Shown here one piece after another: positions 37,001 to 45,565 of a stretch of DNA of 64,000 bases. Position numbers and translations under genes: made by a program. Positions within the stretch are counted from its first letter, which is position 1. Every line of letters begins with the position of its first letter. The stretch is from Tomocerus qinae. Lineage: Eukaryota; Arthropoda; Collembola; Entomobryomorpha; Tomoceridae. The stretch is from assembly GCA_020055645.1 (NCBI GenBank), contig CM034546.1, positions 110,515,375-110,579,374 of the forward strand, in the 5' to 3' direction. The notes under the pieces were generated by a model. It was not told the origin of the DNA, searched no databases, and worked only from the letters and a program-made list of their open reading frames with translations.

Positions 37001-40000
37001 TTTTTTTTTGATTGAGAAATTTTTTAGGCTCTATCCATGTAAAGATTTCTGACAGGTTTCAAAATTTGTATTTTGATTTCCATGGATACCCAGACTAGTT
37101 ACAACATGAGTGCCCTTTGACCTCCCATGGTTAACCCTTTCAGATAACCTTTTAAGGTCCGTGTTCCTGACTTTTGGAAAACCCAATTGACTATCAAAAT
37201 ACATGTTAAAATTTTTTGCTATTTTTGATATAACTTCCAGAGTTTTACTCCGATTTTCTAATGAAGTACATTTTCGGAAAGGTAAAAACATTGGCTAGGA
37301 TTTAAATAGAGAAAATTTTCGATTTTTTTGATTAGTTAGCAGTAGCAATGGTTCAAAATTTTATGGCGAATTTCTATCCAGATGTCATCATTAAAGTGTG
37401 ACATGTATAAAAACTGAGGCAATAATCGAAAATTTTCTCTATTTAAATCCTAGCCAATGTTTTTACCTTTCCGAAAATGTACTTCATTAGAAAATCGGAG
37501 TAAAACTCTGGAAGTTATATCAAAAATAGCAAAGAGAGTTTCATAAAAAAGGTTGAAATGTAAACTGCCTCATACTTGACCGGATGTGCAAGTCATAGAA
37601 TATCCGACATTGAAGCAATGGACTGATATCAACTTGACATGAGCTAGAGCATAGAGCTTTTTCTCTATGCCAACGCTGATGGTGTCATAATTTTCATAGT
37701 GTCATTGCTTGATTACAGTCAGTAGTAATTCGATCCCATGGTTACTACTGATGTCCCACCCAAGAGATAGCAGTGCAATACTCGAAATAATAATGTGGGG
37801 AAATGCAAATGTGCCTCTACATCCAAATGTAGCCAGTTCATGGCATGAACAAATTCTTGTGCACATTGGATGAAGATTTTGCAGTGCAGATTGCTGTTGC
37901 TATTGGCTTCCTGTGTTAAATAGCTACATACCATTCAAAATTAGGAACTTCCTTGGAAACTTTGAATTTTGTTATTTTGAAGTGTTGTCATTGGCCAAGT
38001 CAGCCTTTTTCTGCAGCCTGTTTGATTGAAGTCTAGCTGGGTGCATTCAGTCCACGGGCTGGGAGAAGCCCGTGGTCATGGATACAGCCACTGATCCCCT
38101 CGGTTTTATCCAACCCGTGGCAGATCCCCATGGAAAAATGAAAAAATGAAAAGTGGGTGGGAAAGCTCGCCAATTGACGTCATTGGCGAGTGTGTATTTA
38201 AATTGAGATCCCCAAGTGGGGGAAATTAGGGATCGGCTGTAGTCATGTAAATTTTCCACACATTTTCACTTGTTCCGAACCCCCAATAAATCGAATAATC
38301 TGCCATTCCTTTTCTATAATATTATATTCTATATTCCTTGGTTTTATCTTATTCAAACTGGTGGCAGAAGGAGAGCAAAACAAAACACATCCTCTTATTG
38401 ACTTCACCAAAAGTGGTAGGAGCTACATTTATGAAGATTCTGCAGATTACTGTTGCTATTGGCTCCCTGTGTTAAACAGCTACATAACCCATTCAAAATT
38501 ATGGAACTTGGGTGTAAACGTAAACATTTTGTTATTTTGAGTGTATTGCACTGCTGTCTTGTGTTTGCATCCTCAGTTAGTTTGTCGGTTAGTAGGGCTA
38601 TGGGTTTCGGCTACTATTAAGAGCATATTTTTATTCGAATTTCGAAATATTTCAAAATTTCGAATTTCGAAATAATAAAGGAACAGCCACCTTAAGCAAA
38701 AATTTCTCAATCAAAAAAAAATGAACATTGGCTAAGATCCTCCATAATCCATTATGATACTCCTCCGCTAATAATTCCAAGGTGATTAGAGCAAATTGAG
38801 TTGATGGAGGGAGGATATGTGCCATGGGTAAAATAATCCAGGTGGACCGGAGTTAAAGTTTTACTCCGAACAGGTACGCCCTCAACCCTCTGAGTGTCTC
38901 AACCCTTGGCGATCCATAGAAAAAATATGCTCTTAATGTTAATGTTACTTGAATCGAAAACTTGTGAACAACCTACATCTGAACCTAAACCGTATGCTGC
39001 CACGCGCAAAGAAAACACTGTAGCAAAGTCAGTTTTCGGATATTTTCGAGTATTTCCGAAACTTTTCGAGTGTTTTTGAAACTTTTCGAGTGTTTTCCAA
39101 ACTTTTCGAGTATTTTCGAAACTTATCGAGTATTTCCGAAACTTTTCGAGTGTTTTCGAAACTTTTCGAGTGTTTTCGAAACTTTTCGATTGTTTTCGAA
39201 ACTTTTCGAGTGTTTTCGAAACTTTTCGAGTGTTTTTGAAATTTTTCGAGTGTTTTTGAAATTTTTCGAGTGTTTTCGAAACTTTTCGAAACTTTCGAAG
39301 TATTTTTGAGTATTTCCGAGCATTTTCGAAACTTTCGAAGTATTTTCGAGCATTTTTGAAACTTTCGAAGTATTTTCGAGCATTTTCGAAACTTTCGAAG
39401 TATTTTCGAATATTTTCGAGTATCTCCAAAACCAGGCATACAGAAAATATAATTTTACGGAAACCTCATTACCGGGCAGGCAAAAAAATCGATTGCCGGG
39501 CGGGCAGCGCTTTGCCTTGCCTGCCCGGTAACCGATATTTTTCCAGGCCGTAATTTTATAAAACCTACGGCAAGCCGTAACAGAAGCTCGCCTGAGTAAA
39601 GGGGACCGTGTACACATTTTTTGGTGGAATAATAATAGAAATAGATTTAATTTGATTTATAAATTGTTATTCAAATTAGTTCAATATTAATTTATTTTGA
39701 TTTAAATAGATTGCTGTTGACTATTAAAATCAACAGAAAATCAAAATAGATTAATATTGACTATTAAAATCAACAGAAAATCAAAATAGATTAATATTGA
39801 CTATTAAAATCAACAGAAAATCAAAATAGATTAATATTGACTATTTAAATCAACAGAAAATCAAAATAGATTAATATTGACTATTTAAATCAACAGAAAA
39901 GCAAAATAGATTAATATTGACTATTTAAATCAACAGAAAGGCAAAATAGATCAGGCGAGCTAAAAAGACGCACAGGCAGCGGGAAGCGCTTCCCGGCTGA

Positions 40001-43000
40001 ACACATTTTATATTAACAAATGTGGACTTGCGGACCCTAGCCCTAACGTAGTTGCCGGGCAGGCAACAATTTTTGGCTGCCCTAACCAGCTTTTTGCCTC
40101 CCCAAAAAGGGAAGCCCAAAATATTTTGGTTACCGCACAGGAAAAACATTTTCTGTATGCCTGTCCGAAGCTTTTCGAGTATTTCCGAAACTTTTCGATT
40201 CCATTCAAGTATTTCCGAAACTTTTCGATTCCATTCAAGTGTTTCCGAAGCTTTTCGATTCCATTCAAGTATTTCCGAAACTTTTGACGAAGTTTTAATC
40301 ATTAAAAATTTAAGAGTATTTATGAAACTTTTGTAACAGTTTTAATTATTTAATACTTCTCGAGTATTTCTGTTATAACTCATCGTATCTGATGAATTTT
40401 AGTCTTACAAAGCATAACAAATATTATCCAAAATAGCCTAAAATGTTCGGAAATAGTTTATAAAATTCTAAAACACTCGAAAAGTTTCGGAAATACTCGA
40501 TAAGTTTCTAAAATACTCGAAAAGTTTCAATACTCGAAAAGTTCGAAAATACTCGAAAAGTTTCAAAAATACTCGAAAAGTTCGAAAATACTCGAAAAGT
40601 TTCTAAAATACTGGAAAAGTTCGAAAATAGTCGAAAAGTTTCAAAAATACTTGAAAAGTTCGAAAATACTCGAAAAGTTTCAAAAATACTCGAAAAGTTC
40701 GAAAATACTCGAAAAGTTCGAAAATACTCGAAAAGTTTCAAAAATACTCGAAAAGTTCGAAAATACTCGAAAAGTTTCAAAAATACTCGAAAAGTTCGAA
40801 AATACTCGAAAAGTTTCAAAAATACTCGAGTGACGTCACTCAAAGTCAAAATCCCATATAAAGTTCCCACAAACTCCACCAATTTTTCTGTTGCATAGGG
40901 GATGTCCACGGGTTGCTACCAGCTACCGCACGTAATATTTTTGCTTAATATTATTGTTGCCTCCTGGTGTGAGTGCCTCTGTTTTAGAAGTAAAAAAATT
41001 ACTTCCATTCTGGGTTGGGAGGCGAGGAACTTGCCCTCTCTTATGTCCTGCACAGAACGGTAAGCACCAGTTGAAACACTAGGGCGTCTTGGGGTGGGAA
41101 TTGTCCACTGAAACGGCCAACCTGATTGCCAAGTACTCAACAGTACAGCAACCTTGGTTTGTCTTTGTTTCATGTGCTTGTAATGAAGTAATGCTATCCA
41201 AGCAAAAAAGTGCATATAGCAACGCATAATACACTATGTATCAGTACTTTTTATGGCAGGCATTTTTATAGCCTTTACTTGTGGTGTCATCCACTAAAAA
41301 TTATGACATTTTATTTTTAAAAATCAATATCTCACGAACAAAAAAAACAACATTTTTGAGACTCATTTTGTGTATTCAAAAACGGTTGTTCTAAATATCC
41401 TGAGATTTTGGGCTCTCTAGGTTTATGGGCCCAGTGCGTTTTTTAAAGAAAACCATATGAAAGTTGAATTGAGTACTAAATTACATGTTAAAAGCGATAG
41501 TGGTTTCAACCGAATATTTCATAAACGAAAAAAACAACATTTACCAGATTCAAATATGTTATTAAGCATTAACTAAACTATGCGTCTTCAAAATTTGGAT
41601 GCTCTAACTTCATGGGCCCAGTGTCAAATATCCAAATGTAATAATGTGCTCTTATACGGTTCTCCCCTTTGTTTACATTTTTAGCTCGCCTGATAAAGCG
41701 AGCTTATAGAATCGCACAGTCCGTCCGTACGTCCGTCCGTCCGTCCGTCCGTCCGTCCCCACGCTAACTTTCGAAAGCAATGACGGATATTGACCAAACT
41801 TGGCAAAAACAATGCCTACGGACCACTGACGATCCCTATTGAATTGGGGGTAAATCGGTCCATTGGTTACCGAGATACCGCGCGCTCACTTTGTCTTCAT
41901 TTTGATAGTCAAAGTGATAATTTGCCATTAAATGGACATTGGAAAGTTCAAAGACGTTTCCTATAAATTGTTAGCGGGATAGTATAAAATATACCAATCC
42001 GCTTCTACCAAATTTGAGATTTTATAATAAAGCAAATAAAACCGGAAAATAACTATTAGACGATGGAAAAAAATCTATTTTGGATTTTTATTCTATTTTA
42101 TAGTCAAATTTTAATTTTTTGATTTCCTCATTTTTAAATAATCATTATTAACCGATTTTAATTTTTTGTAGATTTTAATACTCATTATTAACCTATTTTA
42201 ATTTTCTGTAGATTTTAATACTCATAATCAATAAAGATTGAATATCTGTTGATTTTCATAGTCAAGATTAATCAATTTTGATTTTCTGTTGATTTTCATA
42301 GTCAGCGTTAATCAACTTTGGTTTTCTGTTGATTTTCATAGTCAACATTAATGTAATTTGATTTTCTGTTTGATTTTCGGTTGATTTTCATAGTCAACAT
42401 TAATCAATTTTGACTTTCTGTTGACTTTTTCAATGATATAGCTTCGCTTTGGTTGCGTTATAATTATATTAGTTAAAGATCACGTCAGTTTTCATATATC
42501 CTTATAATATCAATGTCTGCATTTTTAATATGTCGTAGCTACATATATAAAGACTAAATTTTGAAATTTTGATCAAAATCCGTAAGCTCGGTTTTGTGTT
42601 ACAAAGGGTGAGTACTTTTCGTCTACCAAAAAGTGTACGCCATAACCTTTAATCAGGCGAGCTTCTGTTACGGCTTGCTGTAGGTTTTATTCTTGTTACT
42701 GCACTGCAATGCTATATCTATCTAACAGCATATCAATGCTTAATGCTTTTCTATGATATTTATTGGGCCGTTAATCTCTGTGTTCCAATTTAGCCGGCTA
42801 AAAATGATTTTGGCCAGCCAGCCGGCTAAATTGGCTGAAATGGCTAGTGGCCAAAATGGCCAAAAATCATGGGTTTTCAAATTTCCCGCCAAATCAAGAA
42901 TACTTTTCTCAGTTCACATAGTCCCATTTGACTATTTTAGCCATTTTAGCCACTGGCTAAAAAGAATTTCAACCAGCCGGCCGGCCATTTTAGCCAGCCA

Positions 43001-44084
43001 TTTTAACCAACCAGCTGGCTGGTCATCGAACACTGGTTAATCTGTGTCCCATAAAGGATAAATAGTGTCGATAATATTAACAGTTTGTGATTTTTCATTT
43101 ATACTAGGATCTTCGGGACACATTAAAGCAAACAACGCCTATCCGACCTATTGTAGATAGAAACTTACAAGTTCTAATGCCTGCTCAAGTTAAGCAGAGG
43201 AAAGAGTTACCTCCTGACTTTTATGAATTAAGCCCAGAAGAGCTAAGGATGGAACAAAGACTTAAGACAGAATTAGTGGAACGTGAAACTACCTTAAGGA
43301 CTAAAGCCCAGCGGGAACGAGACCTGCTTCGTGAGCAAAGAATTTATCGCTACTGTGTAATAAGAATAAGATACCCTGATGGATTCACTCTTCAAGTAAG
43401 AATAATTTAAGTACCTGTAGATGTTAAAACAGGATTAAACTTTCAATTCTGTACGATTATAACAAAAATAACAAAATGTATACACAAAAATTTAAAACTT
43501 TATATTTAAGTTGCTATTTATACAATACTTGGAAAACAGTAAAAAAACTGGCAGGCAACAGTGAATTAGATAATTACTCATCTATTTCTGTGTCTAGTGT
43601 ATATTTTATCCTAAAGGTATTTGGCATAGTGCTTTCAGTTTCCCTGTGTTAACTAAATATAAAACTTTCACCATGCTTTCACCATAAGCTTAGTCAGCTT
43701 GAATTAATGTGAGAGTTGGGGACACTCTTTGTGTAATGCAATACGAACTTAAAATGCGATGTCATCTATCTTTTGGATGGTACTTAACTAAGTGTTTATA
43801 AATCAAATTGCTATGTTTTACAGGGGACGTTTTCTTCCCGTGATAAAGTCTCAGAAATCTTCGATTTTGTCAGAGAAAATTTGACTTTAGACACCGTTGA
43901 ATTTTCCCTGGTGAAATCAGGAGGGGAGTCTTTGGATAATGCAGATGCGACCTTGTCAGAATACCGTTTGCCTCCAGCAACCATTGTTAATTTCAATGCT
44001 CATTCTGCTCCCCCTAGTCTTGCTACTGGTGAAGTGTCTTATCTCAAGCCAGAAATATTGGCGTTGGTTCAAGCAATGGAGTGA
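34091..44084 (+). CDS. UBXN6: UBX domain-containing protein 6 (UBXD1), p97/VCP cofactor
   Basis: Six coding exons: 34091-34382, 34574-34762, 35425-35552, 36496-36756, 43108-43395 and 43824-44084. All introns are GT-AG and phases agree, giving 472 aa (human about 441). The start MDALKKFL...FKQAGPGHKL matches the conserved UBXN6 N terminus. AAAALARLEKEKSK at about 68-81 lies in the p97-interacting VIM region. AVYFTCPIIG (about 151-160) leads into the PUB domain (about 165-270; KFRKIRCANKVYQERV, EGSNEFLLAAGF), which binds the p97 C-terminal tail. The linker (PPDFYELSPEELRMEQRLK) is family-typical. The C-terminal UBX fold (about 366-460; YRYCVIRIRYPDGFTLQGTF) lacks the p97-binding FPR loop, as is known for UBXD1. 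Known role: directs p97 in endolysosomal sorting and damage response; cytosolic. No frameshift or premature stop is seen. Confidence 0.95.
34800..35032. mobile_element. Foldback element with ~80-100 bp inverted arms (UBXN6 intron 2)
   Basis: ATATCGGTCAGAGTGTA at the left pairs with TACACTCTGACCACCGATAT at the right. The arms continue inward through GGCGGCTAAAAAAGACT / AGTCTTTTGTAGCCGCC and TTTTTGACGGCAACATTTTT / AAAATGTTGCCGTCAAAAA. The centre holds CTTGCTGTCATGGCCGTCAG. There is no coding capacity. It is probably a non-autonomous DNA transposon. Confidence 0.75.
35106..35248. mobile_element. Short foldback element, ~27-bp inverted ends (UBXN6 intron 2)
   Basis: GAATTTGATGGCAGGATCC followed by TTCGTAC at the left end is matched by the reverse complement at 35222-35248 (TTCGTACGAAGGATCCCGCC then ATCAAATTC). 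The inner ~90 bp is unique. No frame is present. A MITE-like element is likely. Confidence 0.7.
35294..35387. mobile_element. TTAA-ended foldback MITE, copy 1 (UBXN6 intron 2)
   Basis: A 94-bp near-palindrome. It begins TTAATGTTTTCAATAATG / TACCCCAAAGCATACCTT and ends with the reverse complement (TTGGGGTACATTATTG / AAAACATTAA). TTAA at both tips suggests piggyBac-type TTAA targeting, by inference. A second full copy is at 35609 and a one-arm fragment at 32969. Confidence 0.8.
35609..35702. mobile_element. TTAA-ended foldback MITE, copy 2 (UBXN6 intron 3)
   Basis: Same family as the element at 35294, with ATGTTTTCAATAATGTACCC at the left and its reverse complement at the right. The left TTAA is altered to TGTA while the right end keeps CATTAA. 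One extra G lies in the right arm (TTGGGGGTAC). The two copies lie in introns on either side of exon 3. Confidence 0.8.
35925..36320 (+). repeat. Three diverged ~130-143 bp tandem units (UBXN6 intron 3)
   Basis: AACGTAACTTCGGTTCTA with CATCCTACAACGTCGTG recurs near 35961, 36104 and, more diverged, 36233. Each is followed by CTTGTTCGACAGC or CTTGTTTGACAGC. The flank from 35705 (CCGTCTGTATGTCTGTTTG) resembles the edge of an old mobile element but has no recognisable ends. Confidence 0.6.
37215..37533. repeat. Perfect 110-bp inverted repeat with 99-bp spacer (UBXN6 intron 4)
   Basis: The arms at 37215-37324 and 37424-37533 are exact reverse complements over 110 bp by my reading (left arm starts TTTGCTATTTTTGATATAAC and ends AAAATTTTCGATT). 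The spacer is unrelated. Perfect identity implies a recent origin or ongoing correction. There are no transposon-type tips or frame. It lies inside the transcribed intron, so the pre-mRNA could fold here. Confidence 0.9.
37878..38545 (+). repeat. Direct repeat pair (~105 bp) flanking an LTR-like segment
   Basis: GCAGATTGCTGTTGCTATTG with CCTGTGTTAAATAGCTACAT (about 37878-37985) recurs at about 38440-38545 with scattered differences. Both copies end with TTTTGTTATTTTGA. The sequence between holds the segment described at 38040. This could be an old insertion within a duplicated sequence. Confidence 0.55.
38040..38395 (+). mobile_element. Possible solo-LTR-like remnant (UBXN6 intron 4)
   Basis: Order of motifs on the + strand: a hairpin CCACGGGCTGGGAGAAGCCC (38053 on); a CRE-type TGACGTCA at 38175-38182 within the palindrome CTCGCCAA...TTGGCGAG; TATTTAAAT about 12 nt later; AATAAA near 38287; then ACTGGTGGCAGAAGGAGAGC, which resembles a tRNA primer-binding site after an LTR end. 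No gag/pol frame follows and no second LTR is seen. This is a weak call. Confidence 0.3.
39036..39431 (+). repeat. 20-bp minisatellite, forward orientation (UBXN6 intron 4)
   Basis: About 19 units of a 20-bp repeat, CGAGTGTTTTCGAAACTTTT, with variants such as CGAGTATTTCCGAAACTTTT. Long open frames on both strands here (up to about 176 codons) are translations of the repeat and are not genes. The same repeat resumes at 40163 and appears reversed at 40471. Confidence 0.92.
39434..40162. mobile_element. 729-bp insertion with inverted tips AGGCATACAGAAAAT
   Basis: AGGCATACAGAAAAT at 39434-39448 is matched by ATTTTCTGTATGCCT at about 40147-40162. Minisatellite of the same orientation flanks both ends, as if an element had inserted into the array. 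Inside are a GC-rich hairpin TTACCGGGCAGGCAA...TTGCCTGCCCGGTAA (39470-39534), another GTTGCCGGGCAGGCAAC near 40050, and the nested repeat at 39558. There is no credible coding frame. Confidence 0.55.
39558..39965 (-). mobile_element. Short repeat-family member with internal 40-bp minisatellite
   Basis: Bounded by AGCTCGCCTGA (39585-39595) and TCAGGCGAGCT (39951-39961). Its left flank, ATAAAACCTACGGCAAGCC, is the reverse complement of the right end of the element at 41680-42690. The interior is about six units of GATTAATATTGACTATTAAA / ATCAACAGAAAATCAAAATA, the reverse complement of the minisatellite in the longer copy. It is therefore the same family in opposite orientation and internally deleted. 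Confidence 0.7.
40163..40290 (+). repeat. Minisatellite continuation with a longer ~32-bp unit
   Basis: CCGAAGCTTTTCGAGTATTT followed by units of TTCCGAAACTTTTCGATTCC plus ATTCAAGTATT continues the 20-bp minisatellite of 39036 in the same orientation, with an inserted TTCCATTCAAG. It decays after about 40290 into AT-rich sequence. Confidence 0.75.
40471..40830 (-). repeat. Minisatellite array in reverse orientation
   Basis: About 18 units of AATACTCGAAAAGTTTC(A) and AATACTCGAAAAGTTCGA, the reverse complement of the array at 39036. It ends at ACTCGAG (40830), followed at once by TGACGTCA (40831-40838) and CATATAAAG (40855-40863). Open frames through it are repeat-derived. Confidence 0.9.
40840..41640. 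other. Intronic sequence with a two-unit ~191-bp repeat
   Basis: After the reverse minisatellite there is a 103-codon open frame on the minus strand (40916-41227) without recognisable motifs; I do not call it a gene. At about 41330-41630 two diverged units of about 191 bp follow, each with CGAACAAAAAAAACAACAT or CGAAAAAAACAACAT early and GGGCCCAGTG late (41429 and 41620). Confidence 0.5.
41680..42690 (+). mobile_element. ~1.0-kb non-autonomous repeat element, longer copy (UBXN6 intron 4)
   Basis: AGCTCGCCTGA at 41683-41693 pairs with TCAGGCGAGCT at 42653-42663. A tip hairpin AGCTCGC...GCGAGCT lies at the left, and the family end TACGGCTTGCTGTAGG / TTTTAT lies at the right. Inside are a GTCC microsatellite (41719-41758), a block beginning ACGCTAACTTTCGAAAGC, and 6-8 units of a 40-bp minisatellite (TTGATTTTCATAGTCAACAT plus TAATCAATTTTGATTTTCTG; about 42110-42430). 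The shorter inverted relative is at 39558. No transposase frame is present. Confidence 0.7.
41719..41758 (+). repeat. (GTCC)n microsatellite
   Basis: Ten 4-bp units of GTCC/CCGT, with one CGTACGT interruption, next to the left end of the element at 41680. Confidence 0.95.
42790..43030. repeat. GGCTAAAATGGCC-type short palindromic tandem repeat
   Basis: The stretch is built from AGCCGGCTAAA, TTGGCCAGCCAGC, GGCTGAAATGGC, GGCCATTTTAGCC and variants. Left units (about 42790-42870) and right units (about 42935-43025) are roughly inverted around a unique ~60-bp centre. It is low complexity, GC-richer than its surroundings, and lies 80 bp before UBXN6 exon 5. Confidence 0.75.
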
Positions 44085-44267
44085 TTGATAAGTATATTAA
44101 ATACGTTCCTTTTATTCATATACTATTGTCTACAAATATTGCAACCTTCTATTATCTTAAGCATTTTTCCGCAGCGCCGAATCTTTAAATTTTCTCCACG
44201 TCAGTGATCATAATATGTAATATTGAATGTTAATTAATGCAATGTTCAATCCAATAATAATAACTAT

Positions 44268-44273
44268 AATAAA
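44268..44273 (+). promoter_or_regulatory. Polyadenylation signal AATAAA of UBXN6
   Basis: Canonical AATAAA 184 nt after the UBXN6 stop codon (TGA at 44082-44084), giving a 3' UTR of roughly 200 nt. Confidence 0.6.
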
Positions 44274-45565
44274 AGTTGTGAAATTTTTACCTGCTCACAT
44301 AACCTAAGTCGTTCTCCCAATGCTGATCTATTAAGGAGCGGAACGGTTTTTAATGATTTTGCCTTAAAATTCTATGTATCTACTATCAGAGTGCTCCACT
44401 GCTCCATACACTTTTGATCGTAGAAAAAAATTTAAACTATGATATCGCATTGGGAAAGTAGTGGCCAAAAGAATGGTTGAAATTTTAAACGCCGAAATCA
44501 TCCTACCGATGATTATAAAGACATGAAGCATCAATATTTCTTATGCATATGGAAAGCATATCCTTTTCCTTTTAATTATTTATTATTTCAATTTATTTAT
44601 TATTTTCATTATGGTAATGCAAATGATAAGAAATTTTGGCACATTGTACCTGGAACAGAGTTATAGGTTCAACATTATTGTGCATACACTTGATATTCTT
44701 GAATTTAGTGATGCCAATGGAATGGTACAATGATAAGAACATGTATATGAGTGAATTAACAAACCATATTAAAGACATATAAGTAAGCTGTAAGGTCAGT
44801 TTTCTTGCTTTGGCATGGCTTTTAAGCTTTTGGGAAAATGGAGCGAACCGAATTTTTTAAAAGTATGTCAACAAAAATGGATCTTGACTTATAAATTACA
44901 TGGATATTATGCACAATTGGACTTACTACCTAATTTATACATGCGTAGTCCAAAAAAGGTCATTTATTATGTTTTTCATGAAATACATTATGGATACTGA
45001 AACCAAGAAAATGTAAGGAAATGCACACTAAAACGATATTTTATAAACTAGTACCTATTCTTCCTATTTATAAATAAATAACTTACAATGAGTTCATTAC
45101 TATTACCTTATTCTGTCAAAGTTGAGATGATTATGATTATAACTCATTGTTTTTTAGTTTAAAAACACTTATAAGCTAATGAATTTTATCAAAATCGCAA
45201 GGTATTGCGGGCATCTTTTGAGTAGGTAGTAGTGTATAATCTTATATGGGCTGAGCTGAATTACTTCCGCAAGCTTTGGTTTATATTATTATTGTATGAA
45301 GGCAAATGGTCTGCCACATTTAGCTTGAGGGATGAGTTTCAATTTTTTAAACCAACAATTTCCACAATTAACAATCAATACAAATTCCGAAATTACTAAA
45401 CTGTAAATGACAATATACGTATATATGGCTAAAATAAGTTCGACATTAAAGTAAAAGTCTGCCGTCTAAATCTTTTCTATCAGCACCTCAACTCTAGATA
45501 ATTTTGAATATACTAAATGTTTGTCTGTAGCATTATACCTACAGCTGCACTACGGACAGTAGTAG
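44274..45565. other. Intergenic region between convergent UBXN6 and aminopeptidase N
   Basis: About 1.3 kb of AT-rich sequence with no frame above 61 codons and no repeat that I can support. For the minus-strand gene, a canonical AATAAA (TTTATT on + at 44963-44968) lies about 600 nt past its stop. A weaker TATAAA (TTTATA on + at 45281-45286) is nearer. Either could end its transcript. Confidence 0.5.

Noticed and set aside
38899..39617. Long frames (136-176 codons) on the minus strand
   Set aside because: Low-complexity translation of the 20-bp minisatellite (ENTRKVSKTLEKF-type repeats) in three frames at once.
40508..40909. 133-codon minus-strand frame
   Set aside because: Mostly minisatellite translation (FRVFSNFSSIFET-type repeat) with a short unique head; no gene evidence.
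40916..41227. 103-codon minus-strand frame in UBXN6 intron 4
   Set aside because: Non-repetitive, but no domain, codon bias or flanking signals that I can recognise. It may be a mobile-element remnant.
44815..45000. 61-codon plus-strand frame in the intergenic region
   Set aside because: Short, AT-rich, without flanking gene signals or recognisable motif.
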